Below are positions 10,866-23,124 of a DNA stretch of 64,000 bases, in pieces. The notes beneath the pieces were generated by a model. It saw nothing but the letters and a program-made list of their open reading frames with translations, searched no databases and was not told where the DNA came from. The stretch's first letter is position 1, and every line of letters starts with the position of its first letter. The stretch comes from Evernia prunastri (lineage: Eukaryota; Ascomycota; Lecanoromycetes; Lecanorales; Parmeliaceae), in NCBI GenBank assembly GCA_003184365.1, contig NKYR01000082.1, positions 62,239 through 126,238 of the forward strand, in the 5' to 3' direction. The position numbers and the translations under genes are program-made.

Positions 10866-13800
10866 CTAAGGCGTCCTCGGCGAGTCTTCTATTATAGTCC
10901 CAAATGTATTACCTCTCAAAGCTGCACTTGACTTCCCAAAAGCGGCTCTCCGTGAGGTCCGCGGTGTCGAGCCAGTCTGAGAGTGATGGCGATGCTCGGT
11001 TGGTGTGCCAGCAGGAGTCGTCGAGACTCTGACCAGCGCTTTCGCACGAGCAGCCCTTTTCGAGGGTGTACTCAAACATCCTGGCAATGGTGTGCTGCTT
11101 GACTGAGCCTCAAGTGCCGGAATCCAGTCCCCAAGATCAAAGTCCGTCCAGTCTTCTGCTCGCCTCGTCGGGCCATCGCGGTCATCTACTTCAGGTTGCG
11201 GCCTCGCCCTCTTGATTCTGGATGAGAAAGTCGTATCCTGCTGTGGGCGATCGAGCTTTCTGGCTGTCTGATCCTGCCAATTTCTCAAGACGTTGCGAAA
11301 ATGGCGCTTTTCATACCAAGCCCTTAGATTATCTGCATTCGCTTCTCGGCCTTTGAGCTCGATGATCTTTAGGCGCAACTTGTTTAACCAGCCGAAAGCA
11401 ATGTTCCTGACACGCATCTCATTATTAAGTTCAGCTGTCTCGTCCAGCCTCGCTTGATCCTCAAGTCGCTCTATCCATGTGTAGAGATGGCGTTCTTGCA
11501 GTCGCCTCTCATAGTGCTGGGTTGCCTGATACTCCTGGTTTCTTCTCAGACCTGACTGATCTCTCCAAAGATCGAATAGGTTGGTGCCCATTTGCAGCAG
11601 GTGATCGTGGTCCACAAGGTTGGCTTGCTGCTGCATATCGTGGTTCTGCACATGTACATCACGCCATTGCTGAAGGACTCCTGCGGCAAGCGTCATCTTT
11701 GATCTTCGTCTGACTTGAACATAGGCATTCCGACGCTTTTGCCGCTTAGAATTAACGGTCGCAGATTGCCAACGCTTGAAGCATTTTCTTGTGAAGAAGT
11801 AAAAATTGGCGTGTTTGGACATGCTGTTCAGGTCTCGTACATGCTCTGAGACTCGGGTCCACAATCCTAGGGTATCTTGAATTACTTTGGGCGCGCGAAA
11901 TTCAAAGGCGATGCGCTCATCCTGGCGTTGGGAGCCAAGCTGCGAGTACCAATGGCGAACGAACAACCGCAGGCGGCCTTTCCTCCGTGTCTCCTCGAAA
12001 AGTTGAAGGCTGGCCTCACGCTCTGCCCGACGCAGGGCGTAGTGTTGTCTGAGTTCATGGAAAATTCGTTGCTTAAGCCTCTCCTCATACAATCGTAGCA
12101 AAAGTGTGTATCGTTCTGCTATAACCCACTTGTACAGGGACTCGAGCAAATAGCGATCATCTATGCGGTGAGCTAAGCTCTGCCAGCGCAAGCGATCGTT
12201 CCATTGTGTCCAAGCAGTCCTCATCGTACGCAATCGATTAACAGACTCGGCTTGCTTTTCGGATCTGTATCTAGTAACAAATGCCGAAAAGGTCTCCCCG
12301 GCCACTCTCCAATCGACCATATTAGACACTTGTCGAGCAAATGGGGCATACTGCGCGATTTTCCTCCAAGCCTGAAGAGTGCGGGCAGCTTGCTTTTGCT
12401 CATTGAAAGCGTCTGCTTCTCGCCGGGCGGAAGTGATGATCCGTGTTTTCTGAAGCCATGGTATCAGTATTTTCCTCTTCGACGAGTCAGTTGATTGCAG
12501 CATGACCTGCTGGTTCAGTCGAACACGGCTTCTGAAGGCGACTACCCATTGGAAAAGATACTTTCGCTTGAGCCTTCCTGCCTTCCATTCTGGGGCTCGT
12601 TTCTCACAGAAGACCCAGAACCAATGCCAATAGGCATTTCTCAAAAGACTCTCATGACGCTGTAAATCGGCTTTAATGTCATTCGTCAAGCTGTGAACGT
12701 ATCGTTGCTTCCAGACCCTGAAGAACTTTCGCAATCCTTGGTGGCGCATCTTTAGTTGATTAATGACGGTGATCCCACGCCATGCTTGGAAGTATTTCGT
12801 GCTAAGAACGTGCTGTCGCGCGTCAGATGTTCGCAAGACTTCCTCCTGTGTGCACTGCGCCCAATGACCGAAGGCTTTTGCTAAAAGAAGAAGATCCCGA
12901 GCTTTGGTGGCTCTCCGTTCCAGGCGATTGAAGAAGCGCTCGGTTTCAGCAGCTTGCTTTTTCGCATGCAATCTAAGGCGCCAATGCTCGAAGGCCTGGC
13001 GAAGAAGGATCTCCTTGTCATGAGCAGCTGCAAGTCGTTCCAGATGTTCATGTTGATCCCTCGCCTGAAAAGCGGCGAAACACCACTTATCAACAGCATC
13101 ACGCGCGACAGAGCGAATTCGGTAATTATGAAAGTCGTGCGCGTCTCGAAGCAATTGTGTTTTCGAAGGATTGTAGAAACGCTCGTTTTGACCCAGTAGA
13201 TATGGCAGCTCAACGTTGGGAGGAGTTGCCGACGCTTTAGCAACATTGTTCTCGAGGTCGCTAGCCGATCCGGAAACATAATCTACCGAGGAGGCTGCAT
13301 AGGCTTCAGCATTCCTGCTTGATGCTGTAGACGCAGAACGAATGCTGGTTTGACGGTTACCATGGCTAGACGCAGATGCATGCGTACGCTGAATGTGCAA
13401 TAAATTCTTGGCAAACTCCTTAGCTGTCAGCCTACCCCTCCTGGTTTGGACGGCTGACGGTTTCGAGTGTGACGTATTGGCGCCCGTCTTTTCTGTCCCT
13501 CTCGTAGTTGCGCGCGTGGACGGCCGGGCGTCCAGTACCGCCGATTGACTGGTTTCGAGGCGGGACATAGAAGCGCGCGATGTATCTCGTCGTCGAATCG
13601 CTCTGGTGCTTTCGTCCTCCGCATCGTACCTAGAGGTGAAAGAGGCTCGTCTTGGGCTCCGCCTAGATCCATTGATGTCTCCCATTTCTCCGTTGGCTCC
13701 ATTTTCATCTTCATATCCAGCGCCGAGGTTCTTTGTGATCTCCTGCAAGCCTTCCCCATCCGCGACGAACTCGATCTGGAATCCAAGCTCCGCAAGCAGA

Positions 13801-14127
13801 CCCTCAAAGGTCTCGTATAAAGACTGCCCGTCTTCCCTCTTCCCTCCCAATCTATACAGGTAAGGCAAGTATATTTGATCATGATCCGGATGTAGTCCAT
13901 TCTGAGGGAGAATGGTTTCGTACGCGGCGTACATCGCGCGAAAAGGGCGAATTCCAACATCGGGATGCTGCTCCGCGGACTTGACGATTTGGTACAGAAT
14001 GGCGACATCTGTCGCGCGCTGTCAGTCACGGCCAGCTTTTGTAGGCTTTCAAAAACATACTTTGGTCAGTGAGTGGGGAAGAGTCCTCGGCGCTATTGTG
14101 TTCAGACAGTGGAGACTCTGGAGGCAT
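10866..14127 (-). CDS. SFI1: Sfi1-like spindle pole body protein with centrin-binding helical repeats
   Basis: Two exons, 14127-14061 and 14008-10866 (1069 aa). The 52-base intron (GTATGT...GACAG) lies after 22 codons. Sfi1 forms long filaments that bind centrin (Cdc31) in the spindle-pole-body half-bridge and allow its duplication. The N-terminal block LTDQNVAILYQIVKSAEQ and the PDHDQIYLPYLYRLGG region match fungal homologues as I know them. From about residue 250 to 900 there are many roughly 33-residue helical repeats with a conserved aromatic, for example AFEHWRL, AFGHWAQ, YFQAWRG and FFRVWKQRY. The ends are serine- and arginine-rich and look disordered. It is divergent from the small Cx9C gene, sharing a 343-base promoter region. 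Confidence 0.88.
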
Positions 14128-14470
14128 CGACAGTAGCGACACCCACCGCGCGTGGATTCTGAATGCATGAAGGTGATTGAACAGTCAGTAGTATAGAAGT
14201 TTAGCAATGCGATAAATCATAGCAATTCGTAAGCTCGTTTTCTCATAATAAATTAACGCTGACGACCAGCATGTTGATGTTCCTCAAGAATTTGGTAGCG
14301 CGGCGGCAATGTCGCGTTTGGTATTGCGACACCTCCACACTAAAGTAGTGCTCCCCTCGTCCCTGGCTCGCCTGGATGTGGAAATCGCCCTCAACACCAT
14401 TGTGTCCATTGTCTGCATCTAAACTGTTACGCTTCCTCCCCCTGACTTTGACTGGAAATCGCAATCAAGA
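14128..14470. other. Divergent promoter region, SFI1 and the Cx9C gene
   Basis: This is the shared upstream region of two divergently transcribed genes. I see no repeat or recognisable binding site. Confidence 0.45.
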
Positions 14471-14763
14471 ATGGCTGGAAGAACAAGACCAATTGAGAAA
14501 TTCGCTGAGGCAGTTGCCAAATGCTCCGCCGAGGTAAAAGAATCTTCGTATACAGTCTGCTGTCCCCATCGCTGAAGGGTGGCCCCTTGGGCAGTCTGCA
14601 ATCTTCGGACGCTGTATAGCAAAAGATTTCAATGGGGTCTACAAGGACAAATGCCTCAATGAGTTCTTGAAACTCAAGGAGTGCTACACGGTATGCGGTG
14701 TCTTGGATTGGTAGGCATCTCAATGCTAATGTGCCTCTTAAGGCTGCTGCAAAACGAAAATGA
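14471..14763 (+). CDS. Twin Cx9C mitochondrial protein, complex I assembly factor NDUFAF8-like
   Basis: Three exons, 14471-14533, 14595-14690 and 14743-14763, give 59 aa. The introns are 61 and 52 bases (GTAAAA...GGCAG and GTATGC...TTAAG). Splicing creates two exact Cx9C motifs: C-SAESAIFGR-C and C-LNEFLKLKE-C. The first spans the exon junction, which strongly supports the model. Such CHCH proteins are imported into the intermembrane space by the Mia40 disulfide relay. The size and the pattern MAGRTRPIEKFAEAVAKC resemble NDUFAF8 (human C17orf89), a complex I assembly factor. That identity is inferred from family memory. The stop follows AAAKRK. Single-exon gene finders would miss this gene. 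Confidence 0.82.
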
Positions 14764-15041
14764 GCAGCATATCAATCAAGGCTCTCAGCCAATGGTTCCT
14801 CGATGCATCTTGGTGGCGAGCGCGAAGTGTTTTAATTCTCCTGCAGGAGCATTGACAAAGGTACGAGCTCTCAGACGGGGTAATGTCATAATGACGTATT
14901 TGGCACCACTTTGTCAACAAATTATGAACACGTTCTAATTACACACTCACTCTCAGAAACCGACTATTCCAGTGAAGCTCTATCAACTACCTACCAATAC
15001 TATCTTCAAACCATAATTTTCTTTACCTACTTCCAGACACC

Positions 15042-15370
15042 ATGCCTCGTGGAGGAGAATACGACGACGGTCCCACCGTGGCCAGTGACAACCCAATTGA
15101 ATCTGGCGAGAACAAGTTCGCAGGTGCTCCCAAAGGCGACTCAGACGTAAGAATGGCCCCTACCCTCTCGTCAGCCGTTGCCCTAACACCCAGACTCTTG
15201 TACAGGACCCAGTGTCATCCGGCGTTGACCGCTCCGGCAAAGCTGCACCTCTTCCAGAAGGCATTAGCGAGATGAAGGATGCTCCAGGAAGTGGATCAGG
15301 AAGTCAAGGAGTCACACCAGGAGGAGGGGAGAATACTACAGGTGGCGGGAGTGGCAAAGGAGGGAATTAG
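15042..15370 (+). CDS. Small glycine/serine-rich hydrophilic protein of unknown function
   Basis: Two exons, 15042-15146 and 15206-15370, give 89 aa. The 59-base intron starts GTAAGA and ends TACAG. The protein opens MPRGGEYDDGPTVASDNPIE and ends in a Gly/Ser/Thr tail (GGGENTTGGGSGKGGN). It has no cysteine, no membrane segment and a single aromatic residue, so it is probably disordered. A pyrimidine-rich TTTACCTACTTCCAG lies just before the ATG and could be the acceptor of a 5'-UTR intron. I recall short fungal proteins of this style but no function, and I assign none. Confidence 0.65.
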
Positions 15371-15997
15371 GTGGTCGGACGAGCGTGCGGGAAAGCCAAC
15401 GGATTTGCCATGGAATTAGCAGAAAGCCGAGAGTTGAGGTTTGAGTGGAACGGTGTAGGACAGAAGCCATGCATCGAGACAACTGGGCAGGGGATAGAAT
15501 CCCTTTCTGCTTCAATCTGACCGCTTCCTGACTGTTCCTTCCATCTAGTGTCGATATATTACTCAATCAAAATGAACAAAGCGTCATTTTCTTTTCGACA
15601 AATATACTTCTAGATCAGGTCAATGTAGATGTCCTCATATCCAGGGATGATATGCCCTGATATTGGACTCTTCAACTCGAGTATACTGTGACGGCATGTT
15701 TATTTGTTTACGGTAATCTGCTTCTGGAGAGTATATCTGGCCAACTTCTTCCCTACGCATAACTTTTGCTACTCCTCCAACATCTGGGAGAGGCTGGCGG
15801 CGGTTTGACCAGTTGTGATTGTATAGAAAACAAAACATGAAATCCAACGCTGTTCGATTCACATTGAACAATCGAGCTGAGCAGCTGTTACATGCGATTC
15901 CGCTATTCCTATCGCACATCATGGCTTGGGATCTGAGATAGCGACATGCGCTTCTCTCTCGCGTACACCACTCCCACATCTATTTCATCTCCCAGTT
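15371..15997. other. Intergenic region between convergent 3' ends
   Basis: This lies between the stop of the glycine-rich microgene and the stop of ILS1. I see no gene, repeat or RNA. Confidence 0.5.
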
Positions 15998-18900
15998 CTA
16001 AAGCTTCACCAACCTCAACAGAAAACGCGCCTCCTTCACTTCCTGCTCCTCCTCCGCCAGTACAACATCGACGTCCCCTTCAGGCACCTCTCCTTCGAAT
16101 TGAGTTACGACATGTTTATCAAGCGGTCTCCTCAAAGCCTTCTCGAATGTCTTCCCGTGCCCCTCGAATACCTGCTCGATACCGATATTCTCGGGATCAC
16201 TCAGCACCTTGTATTCCATCTTCACGTCATCTGTAGGTACCAGCTTCGCTTTCTTGCGTAGCTGCTGTACCCGATTGACGACTTCTCGGGCTATGCCCTC
16301 GTGGACTAGGGAGGGATGAAGAGTCGTATCGAGCAGTAACAGAACGTCATTATCTGTATTGGTTTCGTAGAAGCTTGTCGCTTCGTCGTTGCCGAGGCCG
16401 CGTTTGACAATCAAGTCTTCCTCGCTTAGTTCGATGCCGGCAACTGTAATGGTTTTTCGCTTGACAAATCCACGCACTTCGTCACTCGTGAGATCAGGAA
16501 GAGCCTTCTTTACTTTTTGAGCCTCCTTCCTGAGCTTCTTGCCGAGAGAAGGCCAGTCGGCTGTAACGGTATACTGGACGTTGTACTTGTCTTCATTAGA
16601 GGAGAGGATGAGCTCATGGATGTTGAGTTCTTCACAGATATAAGACTTCAGGGAAAGGACGTCGGAGAGATATAATTCGTCGGGATGGATGACAACAAGA
16701 GTCTTGAGCGGTTGCTTGAGACCAATAGTCCTTCGTTCCCTGGAGACTCTGCCGAGTTCAATCACTCTTTGCATGCGGCTAACCCGACGTTCGATGTGTT
16801 TGTCAAACAGCTCTTCTCTGACCTCGGGAAAATTGAGGAAATGCACGCTTCGAGGATCTTTCGCTCGCTCGGCTTCGGGAATGTAGGGTAGTAATCGCTG
16901 ATAAATGTTGTCTGTGAGGAAGGGGGTGAAAGGTGCGAGGGCTCGTACTAGAGTGTACAAGACCCCGAACAGGGTATTCAACGCTCGCTGGGTATCTTCA
17001 ACGCCAAATTCGCCTTTTAGGCGTCGGCGGTTGAAACGAATGTACCAATTAGTAGTACTATCAATCATCCCAAGTAGATTCGGCACGACTGTGTACAACC
17101 GGTACGCGGCCATCTCCTTGTTGGTAAACTTAAGCAAGCTCTGGCAGCTTGCCAATATCCATTTATCCATCACGTTCGCGTTGTCTGACTCCGATTTGGG
17201 ATCGAATACGAAGTCAATGTTTTCGACTTTCTTGAGAAGTAGAGCCTGTTCTGAGAAGAATCTGTAGCAGTTCCATAGCGGAAGTAGCACCTTCGCAATG
17301 ACTTCTTTGACGCCCTTCTCATCAAAGCGAAGAGTCTCAGCGCGGACAACAGGTGAGTTGATGAGATAGAGCCGAAGGGCATCCGAGCCGTACTGATCTA
17401 TGATCAAAGAAGGATCAGGATAATTCTTTAGCCGCTTGGACATCTTTTTGCCGTCATTGGCGAGAACGATGCCATTCACAATGCAATTTTTGAATGGTGA
17501 GCAGCCGAACAGATGGTTTCCCAAAACAGTCAAAGTGTAGAACCATCCACGTGTTTGATCCAGGCCTTCTGCGATGAAGTCACCCGGGAAAGAAGCTTTG
17601 AATGCCTCCTGGTTCTCAAAGGGATAATGAGACGACGCGTAGGGCATGCTACCGGATTCGAACCAGCAATCAAAAACCTCGTCAATGCGCCGTAGATCGC
17701 CTTTGCCTTGCTTGCTAGGAATGGTTATGTGATCAACCTTGTCCCGATGGATGTCCGTTAGCTCGCCCTCAAAGCCACTTAGTTTTTTAAGCTCCTCAAT
17801 GCTGCTGACGCAGACAATCTCTTTGAAGTCCGAACTTGCCCATACCGGCATAGGAGTACCCCAATACCGATTCCGTGACACATTCCAATCTCGAGCATTA
17901 GCAATCCAACTGCCGAATCGATTTTCTTTCACAAAACTGGGCACCCAATGGGACATTTCTAGGTTCTCTAGCATGGTAGGAATGAGGTCAGGGACCTTTA
18001 CGAACCATGCGGGCACAGCCTTGTAGATCAGGGGTGTATCTGACCGCCAACAAAATGGGTAGCTATGTGTAAATTGAGTATCAACAATCAAGCGACCAGT
18101 TCCTTTTAGATGTTTAATGATAGCCTTGTCGGCGGCTTTAACATGTTGACCTTGGAAGTCGGGAACTTCTGCAGTGAACAATCCCTTTTCATCAACTGGA
18201 TTTGGAGGTAGGCGTTTGTCGCTAATAACTCCTGCCTCGAAAGCTACTTTGTAGTCCTCGTCTCCGAACGCAGGAGATTGATGGACAATTCCAACACCGC
18301 TGTCTGCTGTCACGTAAGTAGCACTGAGCACTTTGAACCCATAGTCTTTGAATTCTTCGTAGAAATAGTCGAACAACGGTTCGTACTTCCAGCCCAGCAT
18401 GTCCTTCCCTTTTATCCGTTCCACGATGCGGTATTTTTCCTTCTTTGGATCCTTGTATAATGTTTTCATGAGCGCTTCAAGGAGGATGTAATGTTTCTTG
18501 GCTTTTTCGTCAAAGATCTTGACGTACTCGAAGTCCGGATGGGCCGCAAGTCCAGTGTGAGAAGGCAGTGTCCATGGTGTCGTTGTCCAAGCCAGAAGGC
18601 ACGTGTTAGGGTCACTCAGCAGAGGGAAAGTGACCACAACGGCAGGGTCCTGAGTGTCTTTGTAGTTTTGTTGAGCCTCGAAGTTACTGAGGGGTGTATT
18701 AAGAGCTGTTGAGTAGGGCATGACACGATAACCTTTATAGACAAGATCCTTTTTGTATAATTCTGAGAAGACCCACCAGACCGACTCCATGAACGAAGGG
18801 TCCATGGTCTATTCACTGGCGTCAGTAAGCAATATCATCTGCGTGAGGATCTGAATTCGCTGACCTTGTAATCATTGTCGAAGTCGATCCACCGGCCCAA

Positions 18901-19293
18901 GCGTTCAATAGTCTGCCTCCACTCCGTTGCAAACTTCATGACGATAGCCCGGCATTCTGCATTGTATGCTGCTATTCCGATCTTCTCCACTGCATCTTTG
19001 CCAGAAAGCCCCAGCTTCTTGTCGATTTCGTATTCGATGGGAAGCCCATGTGTATCCCAACCGAATCTCCTCTCCACGTAACGCCCTTTCATTGACCAGT
19101 ATCGTGGGATGATGTCTTTGATAGTTGATGACAGCAAATGCCCGTAGTGGGGGAGGCCGGTTGCAAATGGAGGCCCATCATAGAATGTGTATGGCTCTTT
19201 TCCCTTGGAGAGCTCGACTTGTGTTTCGAATGCTCGTATCTCCTTCCATCGCTTCAGTATCGCCTCCTCTTCCTTCGGAAAATCTATGGACAT
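15998..19293 (-). CDS. ILS1: Isoleucyl-tRNA synthetase, cytosolic
   Basis: Two exons, 19293-18865 and 18808-15998 (1079 aa). The 56-base intron (GTCAGC...AATAG) joins DNDYK to TMDPSFMESVWW. It charges tRNA-Ile in the cytoplasm. It is a class I synthetase with the HIGH-type motif in PHYGHLLSSTIKD near residue 50 and the KMSKR loop (DGKKMSKRLKNYPDP) near residue 600, with the CP1 editing domain between. The AWTTTPWTLPSH block belongs to the editing site. The length matches the eukaryotic cytosolic form (about 1070-1100). There is no mitochondrial presequence: the protein starts MSIDFPKEEEAILKRWKE. A TGACTCA site lies 87 bases upstream of the ATG. Confidence 0.96.
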
Positions 19294-20093
19294 GACGTTG
19301 GGGCCGGGATTTGCTCATGAAGTTGTAGTTCCGGATCTCATAAGCGGCCTCTGGCGGCGCACGAACACAATATCTCCAGTGACTCAGAATTTGGATTACT
19401 ACTCTGTTCGTAGGGCTGGACTGGACAAGATTCCAAGCCGCCACCTCCAACGTACGGCGCAACGTACGGCGCAACGAATCCATCAAGAGCTATCACTGTC
19501 CCTTTACAATTACGTCTGCCAGATACAACGGAGAAGTCTAAAGCAATTGGGTCGTCATGAGACTCCCTCCGTGGATTCTGTCAGGCCGACAGCGGTGTTT
19601 TGTGGACCCTATCATTGCCGATACCCATGTTTCGGTGCCATTCCTTAAGAAGCCTTCCATGAAGAGACTTTGAAAAGTACCAATTAGCAGCGACCTCGAG
19701 TTGTTCATGTCGTTGTAGCTTCAAGTTGACGGCAATTGGCTTTCCGACCAGACTCCGTCACAACATGCTCGACATTTGTGCTTCTTTCTGCTCGATACGC
19801 AACTCCTATCCGCTATAATGCTTACTCGGCACCGAGACAAGTGGAAGAATCATAAAGTATAGATAGACCAATCATCTCGCTCATCCGCCTGACTCGTCCC
19901 CAGGAAGCACGCACTCTATAGTCGAAGACGCTCGTTACACGTCTAGACAACCAGCTAACAATAAACCGTTCATGTTACGAAAGTACCTTCATTCTATCAG
20001 TAGATCTCGCTTCGCTGTACATCGAACTTGATTCATGCATCTAACAACCGGACTGTCTTGCCGGTTCCATTTACAGCTTCAGTTTCCCTTGAC
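19294..20093. other. Intergenic region, ILS1 promoter and USO1 3' flank
   Basis: The ILS1 promoter contains a TGACTCA site at 19380-19386. A perfect 12-base tandem duplication (AACGTACGGCGC twice) lies at 19449-19472. No gene is supported; a longer open frame on the plus strand here is mostly antisense to ILS1. Confidence 0.5.
19380..19386. promoter_or_regulatory. Perfect TGACTCA (Gcn4/CPC1-type) site upstream of ILS1
   Basis: The heptamer TGACTCA lies 87 bases before the ILS1 start. Gcn4/Cpc1 bZIP factors bind this sequence and activate amino-acid biosynthesis and aminoacyl-tRNA synthetase genes on starvation. The heptamer is expected about once per 8 kb by chance, so position and gene type carry the inference. 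Confidence 0.5.
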
Positions 20094-23000
20094 TTATGCG
20101 TCGGCGTTCCCACCTTCAGGCCCCTCTTCCTCTTCTTCCGCTTCGTCCTCGCCCTCAGAGACATCCTCCCCAAGTATCCGGAGATGTTTCTGTTGGCATT
20201 AGCAACATGGCTACTCGATCAACTGAAAGCTTTTCATACCTTGTCTCTCGACCTCTTCTCCTCAAGATCCGCAAGCACCATGAGCATGTCATCAAGCTCT
20301 GTTTGCATCGACTTTCTTGCCTTTTCTTTGCCATCAACCTCGCTCTGCAGACGACTTACTCTTGCATCAGCATCGTTAGCCTTGTCCTCCGCACGTTGCA
20401 GACGGGATTCTAATCCAGATATCTTCGTGGAGTAGTCCTCGTGCGCGATATGGAGATCCTGCGCATGTTCTTTGCTAGATTTTTCCAACTCGTCTCTTAG
20501 CCTTCGAACCGCGGTTTTCAGGTCTTCTATTTCAGCATCGGTCCTCGTTCGAACCCTTGTTGCATCTGCATCAGCTTCCCCTCTAGCTCTCCGCATTTCT
20601 TCTTGCAACGATTGCATGGATTCTTGGTGTGTCCTCTGTGTCGCTACCTGAGTCTGCTGATGCTTCTGTATAGTTGTTCGCATATCTTCATCGTGATTAC
20701 GCTGAAGTGCTTCGTTAATGTTCTTGATCCTGCTCAATTCCACAGTAGCTGAATCTTTAGCTTTCCTGTGATCGGCCTGCTCTTGCCCGAGTTTACGCTC
20801 AAGCGTCAGCTTGTCTGACTCGAGCTTCTGGATCGTTTGTTCTGCAGCGTCCACTTGCGATCTCAGTGAGTCGACCAGCTCACGGGAGACACCTTTCTGT
20901 ATTCCGTTCGCAACGACAGGCACTTCGATCTCTGGAGGTCGATCGATTGCTCTCATGACACGGCTGAAGTTATCCTTCAGAAAGTCCACAAACGTACGGT
21001 CAAAGTATACTTCAGGTAGCCCACCGGGAGGACTGGAAGCAAAACCCTGGTGCAGCACCTCGAAATCGCGGACCATGGTGTGTTCTCGCAGCTTAGTAAT
21101 CCTATCAACGTATTGTTCACGCCCCAAGCCGGTAGTGAGGATCTGATGAAGAGTGGCTCGCGGGATTGGAGAGTCCTTGGTTGAGAACTCATAGACAATG
21201 CCCAAAAGTAAAGCACACAGTCCAGATACGAGGATTCGAGACTGACTGTTTCGCTTGATTAGCTGTACTATGCTTTGGACATTGCTGCCTTCGCCGAGAA
21301 AATCATCGACTGCGTCATGATCTTCGTATAGCCATCCACACAAAATCATGAGATATCCAATGGACACTCTTGGGTCCTCGTTCTTCTGTTCGCCTGAGAT
21401 GAGATTCGACGACAACGATTGTATACAGGTGACAACTTCCTCCCCTTTTTCAGCATCGCCTTCTGCAACACCCATTGCAATATTCCTCGCATCAAAGTCC
21501 TCATACAGGAGGTGAAATAGCAAAACTGCAGAGATCCAAGATCTGTATGGATCAACTCCACGAGAAGACTCGGGGTCATTTAAAAGTATCGTAATAATGT
21601 TATCTGCTTCGATCTGGTCAGATGTATGACCCTCGATGGCTCTACGCAGAAAATGCAAGCGTATTGCTGCATGACCACACAGATACGCTTTGAGACACTC
21701 GCAAGCGGACAGCCGGACGTCGAACGCATGAGTCGGCGATGGCGCGAGGGATAAATCTAGGAGACCAGATATGACGTTAACTGTTGACCGAGAAGCCCGA
21801 CCGTTAGCGTGACCGTTGACTTGCAGGACCTCCTCCTGCCTTGGCGAGAGAACGTCGCGCTGCGCGAAGCCTTCCTGTAAACTGCTATTGGACCTTATGA
21901 GATCAGCAGCTGTGGCAAGGGCCTATTGCACTGATCAATTAGTGATGCGTGCCTAAGTGGGCGCGAAATTGACCGACCTCTGCTCTAATTGGGACGTCGA
22001 AGGATTCACGAAAAGCAATGTCCAGCACTCGAGTCAATACCCCACTTTGCCAAAATGACGTTTGATTTGCTTGCGTTCCTAGGCTGCCTCTCACAAGGAA
22101 GAGTCGTAGCACAGCCAGAAGGCCCCATACGTTTTTGTCCCGCTGTGGTCTCGTCCACTCTGCTACCCCATCTGGGAGATCTTCTTGGCGGACAGCCTCG
22201 CCCAGCAGACTAGCGAGCTTTTTCACGGACCCAGTTTCGCGAAAGAAGGATTGATTGGAAACGTTCAGGCGAAGCAGGTTAGCCAGTAGAGACAAGCAGT
22301 CCTGCACGGTAATGCCTCCATGTGTTAATGCACCTTCCGAATCAATAATGCCGAATATGCGGTCAAAGGCGTTCTCAAAAGCTACGAGCTTTTGCAAATC
22401 GGGCGAGGACGGTGTGAGTGCAGTGAGCAGCAGTAAACCCTCTGTGCTTTCCTATAAGTTATGGTTCAAGACAAAGCTCTACATAGAGGTCACCGTACCA
22501 CTCCGCACAGCCTCTCTTTTGTCTTCAAGAACAGCCACCAACCTAGATACGCCAAGAGGAGCCGTGTAAACGCATTCCTGTGTTCGCTCGGGGCGTGCAG
22601 ATGAGATGGCGGATATTAGTTGCAAAGAGTATAGCCGTGAATAGAAGTCGTATGTGTCCAGGAGGTCTAAGAGAGCTGTAATATTTTCCTGCCGCTACTC
22701 CATCAACTCAGCAGGTGATCAGGCTCATGCATAAGACAAGTCACTCACTTGGGTGAACTCGTCTGCAAGCCAGAGTGCTATGTCATCTGAAGCTTCCGGC
22801 TATTCATTGTTAGTACGAGAGACACTTGTTGCTTTCGTGCTTACCTACACTTGATTCGTCGGGGTTAAAGAGCATCAACAATGTCTCCAGTATCACCTTC
22901 GTAGTGTCCACGTCCTCAACATCGTTGTTCAGGCAGCTAATGAGGCTTCTGAGAGCCCCTGATGCTACAGACGCTGGGTAGACCTTTGCAAAGCTCCTTA

Positions 23001-23124
23001 AGCCCAGTATCGCTGCTCTTCGATCCTCGAGAAGCGTTGCACTTTGTAGACGCCCACTAAGGGTAGAGATTGTCGTCGTTGCATTCTGCTTCGCCGGTGC
23101 CTGCGATTCGAGGATTCGGAACAT
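20094..23124 (-). CDS. USO1: Uso1/p115-type vesicle tethering protein
   Basis: Six exons: 23124-22845, 22786-22749, 22688-22499, 22441-21978, 21922-20240 and 20189-20094 (916 aa). Introns are 50-60 bases, and the second exon has only 38 bases. Uso1/p115 is a coiled-coil tether for ER-to-Golgi vesicles acting with Ypt1. The armadillo-like globular head covers about residues 1-640, with LEDRRAAILGLRSFAK and DIALWLADEFTQ. The coiled coil covers about 690-885, rich in Glu, Lys and Gln. The acidic tail on the last exon (SEGEDEAEEEEEGPEGG) is a hallmark of the family. The acceptor at 22441/22442 was chosen because it gives VRSEGLLLLTALT in register with homologues. It is shorter than many fungal Uso1 proteins (about 1100-1200 as I recall), mainly in the coiled coil. 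Confidence 0.9.

Noticed and set aside
17650..17662. GGATTCGAACC, the complement of a tRNA B box
   Set aside because: It lies within the ILS1 coding sequence (CWFESGSMPYAS), there is no A box at the right distance and no cloverleaf.
19187..19648. 153-codon open frame on the plus strand
   Set aside because: Half of it is antisense to ILS1 exon 1, the rest lies in the promoter, and no family features are seen.
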